Shown in pieces: positions 60,841 through 64,000 of a stretch of 64,000 nucleotides of DNA. The notes beneath the pieces were generated by a model, which did not search any database, was not told the origin of the DNA, and saw nothing but the letters and a program-made list of their open reading frames with translations. A program made the position numbers and the translations under genes. The stretch comes from Rhyacichthys aspro (Eukaryota > Chordata > Actinopteri > Gobiiformes > Rhyacichthyidae): positions 3,953,953-4,017,952 of the forward strand of contig CM072155.1 of the NCBI GenBank assembly GCA_036850595.1, in the 5' to 3' direction. Positions within the stretch are counted from its first letter, which is position 1. The number at the start of each line of letters is the position of its first letter.

Positions 60841-61072
60841 CCTGTGGCAAACTCCAACACAGCAGCAGCAGCCCGAGGGGGTCGAGGGATGGAAGGAGGA
60901 AAGGAGGGAGGGGGTTGTTTGAAGGGCAACAACAACGCCGTAGACCAACCCACTGCTGCGTGTCGAGTCCTGCCCCTGCGCCGTTCCCACATCACTCTCC
61001 GCTCTCACTCACATGTGATCGTGATCTCTCCGAGGTGACACGCTCCGTGCGGATACTTCACCACTGACCAAG
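60841..61072 (+). promoter_or_regulatory. s1pr5: s1pr5 promoter region and non-coding first exon
   Basis: A GC-rich stretch with a purine G-rich block (60877-60913) and CpGs leads to a good splice donor, ACCAAG|GTGCGTAA, with GT at 61073. S1P receptor genes commonly have a non-coding first exon spliced to a single coding exon, which fits this arrangement. No TATA box is evident and the transcription start is not visible. An alternative donor, CCGAG|GTGACA at about 61034, scores worse. Confidence 0.5.
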
Positions 61073-62291
61073 GTGCGTAACCAAGCAATATTTTACACTT
61101 AGTAGAGATTCGGATCAAAAACGTGGATGTTTAACGCTGTTTTACGCGATGGAATGGACTTCCTAAACTTTTGCATGATGAATAAATTGAAGACAGCCAC
61201 AGTATTTCAAGGTGCAAGTGATAAACTAACGGCTCCGAAGCGCCATATAAACTCAGTTTAACACTAACAAACCTTAATTGTCTGGATCTTAACGCGCAAA
61301 ATCAATGCGTAATTACGTCTCAACGGCAAGTTTAACGCTGCTGTACGCGATCAAACGGACTTTTAAACTTTTGTAACATCTGCTCATCTTTAAGAAATAA
61401 TGCAAAGTCTGATTGGAACGTGCAAGTGATAAACTAAATGCTGTAGGCGCGATAATTGTTTATAACACCGATCAACTTTAGCCTAATTGTTCTATATCTT
61501 CATGCGTAATATCAGCGCGTATTTACGCATTAACGACACTCCTGTAGCCAATACAGTAGAAATGCAGTAACTACCATAAAGACAAAATAGACAAAAAGTG
61601 GCAAAGTTTTCAAAATATAAATTGTCATTCTTTTTGCCTTTGGGTATTCTCAGCTAAAATAAGTCACTTTTTTTGCTGCAGCTGTGTTTCTACAAAGTGA
61701 CAGAAATAGTGTAAGAACTTGTAAAACTTGTAACTGCTCCTTAAACTTCACAAATTGTTGTTGCCTTTTTAAATGTTAACAGTTACAACACTCCCTCAAT
61801 TCTTTTTAATGATTATGTGGTAGACTAACTACATTTTGGCTGTAGAATCTAGTCGGCTAGATGATTAAAGTTTGTTATTTTTTCAACTCCAACATTTTAC
61901 CAGTTAAACAGGGCAGAATTTAAATAGTTGAAGCTTGTTTGTGCATGTTGTTAAAGATTTGTGCAAGGCCTTGCATCTGTTTGACCTATATCTGGTTTAA
62001 TATTGTCACTATGCAACATATATGTCATATAGGGATCCTCTTTAAAATGTACCACATGCCAGAAGATCTACTGCGGCGAGCCTTATTTCTACTTTAAAGA
62101 AATAGAAATCATGACTACTTTTACTCAGTTTTTACTCAACTCCCTCTCAAATGCTGCTTATTAGGAATATATTGTCCTTGAAAACAACAATGTCTGAGTT
62201 GTCAGTGTTCATATTGTGTTCAACAGTGTTAATCTTCTGTCATGTTTTGAGTGCGTCAAATTCTAACCTTGTCTCTCTCCTGTTCCCACAG
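61073..62291 (+). other. Intron 1 of the s1pr5-like gene
   Basis: It is bounded by GTGCGT at 61073 and the acceptor CTCTCTCCTGTTCCCACAG ending at 62291. Its first half carries the ~205-base tandem duplication described separately; the second half is AT-rich without features. Confidence 0.5.
61129..61540 (+). repeat. Diverged ~205-base tandem duplication in the s1pr5 intron
   Basis: Unit 1 starts at 61129 and unit 2 at 61330. Both read, in order, GTTTAACGCTG-TTTTACGCGAT / CTGTACGCGAT, GGACTT...TAAACTTTTG, GTGCAAGTGATAAACTAA, a CTTAATTGT/CCTAATTGT block, an ATCTT...GCG block, and GCGTAATTACG / GCGTATTTACG. Offsets of matching blocks are 201-209. CpGs are retained in both units. Confidence 0.8.
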
Positions 62292-62527
62292 AGCTGCACT
62301 GATCGCCCCCTTGTGCTCAACCTGGGCATTGAAGAGATGTGATTTTTTTTTTTTCTCAAACCACAGGAAATCCTACAAGACAGCACCACAAGACATCTGT
62401 TTGTGAGCAACACCTGACTGTGTCTTTAAGTGAAGAATGAAGAAAGAGCACCATCCGAGGACTTTGTGACATTTGGATTTATTTTTTGTTGAAACAAAGA
62501 CTGATTTTGGGAGTATTTTTTCAAACA
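62292..62527 (+). promoter_or_regulatory. s1pr5 leader in exon 2, with two short uORFs
   Basis: After the acceptor at 62291 the leader contains a minimal start-stop uORF, ATG TGA (62337-62342), and a 10-codon uORF from ATG 62437 to TGA at 62467-62469. Neither overlaps the main start. Such uORFs usually lower translation of the main frame; that effect is inferred here. Confidence 0.4.
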
Positions 62528-63733
62528 ATGGCAACAGAAGCCCTCCATGCTGCATACGCTGCTGTGGCTCCAACTGTGAAACCTGTGTCTCCTTCAACTG
62601 GGAATCTTCTGAGGATGTTTGGCGAGTACCAAAGCAATGAGGTCATCATCGAGCACTATAACTTTACTGGTAAACTCAAAGAGAACAAATACAAAGATGG
62701 CATAAAACCTGAAGCTGTTGCCTTTTTGCTTGTTTGTCTCCTCATTGTGCTGGAGAACGCTGTTGTACTCATAGCATTATGGAGAAACAAGAAGTTCCAC
62801 GTTCCCATGTACTACTTACTGGGGAACCTGACTCTGTCCGACCTTCTGGCCGGTTTTACGTACATGGTTAACATCATCACGTCTGGCGCTAACACCCTCA
62901 ACATGACTCCTGTGCTGTGGTTTTTACGAGAAGGCGGCGTGTTTATAATGCTAGCGGCGTCCGTTATCAGCCTGCTAGCCATCGCCATCGAGCGCCACGT
63001 GACGATGGTGAGGATGAAGCCGTACCAAGGCGACAAGCAAGGCCGGATGTTTGCTTTGATCGGCGCTAGCTGGGTGCTGTCCGTTTTCCTGGGAGTCCTT
63101 CCGATCCTGGGTTGGAACTGTATCGGACGGCTCGACCACTGCTCGACGGTTCTTCCGCTGTACGCCAAAAGCTACATCCTCTTCAACATCACCATTTTCA
63201 CGGCCATACTGATGTCCATCGTGGTTTTGTATGTCAGAATCTTCCGTATCGTCAAGTCCAACACGCAACGGCTCGGTTCTGGACCTCAACGCAAAGGCCT
63301 ATACCGCAAGTCGCAGAAGTACATGGCTCTACTCAAAACGGTCACCATCGTTTTGGGAGTTTTCATCGCATGTTGGTCGCCCATCTTCATCCTACTACTT
63401 CTAGACTTCTGCTGTCCCGCCAAAAGCTGTCAAGTGCTCTTCAAAGCCGATTATTTCTTGGGAATTGCCATGTTCAACTCCCTCCTGAACCCTATCATCT
63501 ACACGCTAACTAGCAAGGACATGAGACGGGCCATCCTCAGGCTGCTCTGCCGACACTGCCTCCTCACCAAAGATGGACAGGTCAAGAAGATCGGCATGCC
63601 CTTCCTGGAGTGTAGCACCAGTAAGACGGAGGCGGCGTCACATAGACTGGAGGGTCTTGAGACGACGGTGTCCACTGGGAACTTTACGCCGTCAACTATA
63701 AAAGCCATTTATCCCAGGATATCCAAGACATGA
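62528..63733 (+). CDS. s1pr5: Sphingosine-1-phosphate receptor (S1PR5-like), G-protein-coupled receptor
   Basis: This is a 401-residue class A GPCR for sphingosine-1-phosphate at the plasma membrane. The start ATG at 62528 has a strong Kozak context (ACAATGG). An N-glycosylation site lies at Asn45 in HYNFTGKL, a segment typical of S1P receptors. Seven helices span about 62-86, 94-117, 129-157, 172-194, 211-240, 264-293 and 303-326. Visible family residues are Arg134-Glu135 (FLREGG, phosphosphingoid head-group binding), ERH at 155-157 in place of DRY, CWSP (282-285) and NPIIY (321-325). Cysteine pairs 198/205 and 296/301 have the S1PR spacing of loop disulfides. Cys341 and Cys344 are likely palmitoylation sites. 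GRLDHCSTVLPLYAKSY and the CPAKSC loop favour S1PR5 over S1PR1/3/4. The coding region is one exon, as in the family. Which fish duplicate this is cannot be told. Confidence 0.93.
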   Translation: MATEALHAAYAAVAPTVKPVSPSTGNLLRMFGEYQSNEVIIEHYNFTGKLKENKYKDGIKPEAVAFLLVCLLIVLENAVVLIALWRNKKFHVPMYYLLGNLTLSDLLAGFTYMVNIITSGANTLNMTPVLWFLREGGVFIMLAASVISLLAIAIERHVTMVRMKPYQGDKQGRMFALIGASWVLSVFLGVLPILGWNCIGRLDHCSTVLPLYAKSYILFNITIFTAILMSIVVLYVRIFRIVKSNTQRLGSGPQRKGLYRKSQKYMALLKTVTIVLGVFIACWSPIFILLLLDFCCPAKSCQVLFKADYFLGIAMFNSLLNPIIYTLTSKDMRRAILRLLCRHCLLTKDGQVKKIGMPFLECSTSKTEAASHRLEGLETTVSTGNFTPSTIKAIYPRISKT

Positions 63734-64000
63734 CAATGTGCTGGGAAGACGTAATGGACAGAACCACTTAAAGGAACAGGTTGCTTCGTTCTAGTGTGGC
63801 TTGAAGTGAAAACTGAACTGAAAAGCGACCAGTACGTTTACATGAAGTTGAACTAAAGTTTATTGTGTTTGTCTAAATGAAAGTGGACTACATGAACACA
63901 TGTAAACAAAAAAACTGACAAACCAACATGTAGGAAACTGATCAGATGTCTCCTGTATGGATACATAACAACACAAGAAGAGGACAAAGAAAGTTGCTGC
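63734..64000 (+). other. Partial 3' UTR of the s1pr5-like gene
   Basis: No AATAAA or ATTAAA is seen up to the window edge, so the transcript probably continues beyond 64000. Confidence 0.5.

Noticed and set aside
62486..62527. N-terminal extension of the S1P receptor from 62486
   Set aside because: The extension would begin at TTG, not ATG. The first in-frame ATG with a strong Kozak context is 62528, and the extra 14 residues have no counterpart in the family.
62812..63708. Open frames antisense to and in other frames of the S1P receptor
   Set aside because: They overlap the clear receptor coding exon and have no domain.

Overview
This window looks like nuclear DNA from a ray-finned (probably teleost) fish. 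It is AT-rich and intron/intergenic in character, and carries fish-typical interspersed repeats: a decayed Tc1/mariner element, hAT-type elements with the GGTGACCAT-like end, and tRNA-derived SINEs. Only two protein-coding genes can be called with confidence, one near each end, and both are vertebrate families. There are no operons, Shine-Dalgarno sites, CRISPR arrays or rRNA genes.

Layout. (1) 2.9-4.4 kb, minus strand: an intronless forkhead gene of the FOXD class, best matched to foxd5/foxd4-like. It has a TATA/MEF2-like box upstream, a poly(A) signal downstream and GC-richer flanks. (2) 5.4-6.0 kb: a degenerate, strand-asymmetric ACTAAACCAGG-type minisatellite. (3) 8.97-9.15 kb: a TATA-less promoter-like patch (perfect CRE, inverted CCAAT box, ETS site) followed by a possible first exon. 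Downstream at 10.2, 12.7, 14.2, 14.9 and 17.3 kb are weak exon candidates that can be chained in compatible phases in more than one way. This is an unproven candidate transcription unit that I do not recognise. (4) 17.5-60.8 kb: a long stretch with no recognisable gene. It is an AT-rich background carrying repeats: hAT-like copies at 21.7 and 38.5 kb, a large hairpin at 22.7 kb, a TIR element at 31.5 kb, SINE copies at 34.3, 34.7, 40.7, 57.4 and 58.0 kb, and a deleted Tc1 element at 35.9 kb. Punctuating it are CpG-containing, higher-complexity islands at about 20.4, 24.0, 28.4, 30.7, 39.5, 47.6, 49.4, 52.1, 55.1, 58.3 and 60.1 kb. These are the best candidates for conserved non-coding (regulatory) elements, although conservation cannot be tested from one sequence. 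(5) 60.8-64.0 kb, plus strand: a sphingosine-1-phosphate receptor gene, best matched to S1PR5. It has a non-coding first exon, a 1.2 kb intron containing a diverged ~205 bp tandem duplication, a leader with short uORFs and a single 401-codon coding exon.

The two sure genes are a transcription factor and a lipid-signalling receptor; nothing in the sequence says they work together. The most plausible reading is a developmental regulatory landscape (FOXD gene plus gene-poor, enhancer-rich DNA) ending at the s1pr5-like gene. I see no convincing new enzymatic or defence system. The items most worth a second look are the candidate exon chain at 9-17 kb, the tandem duplication in the s1pr5 intron, the apparent lack of an eh1 repressor motif in the FOXD protein, and the long near-perfect hairpin at 22.7 kb.
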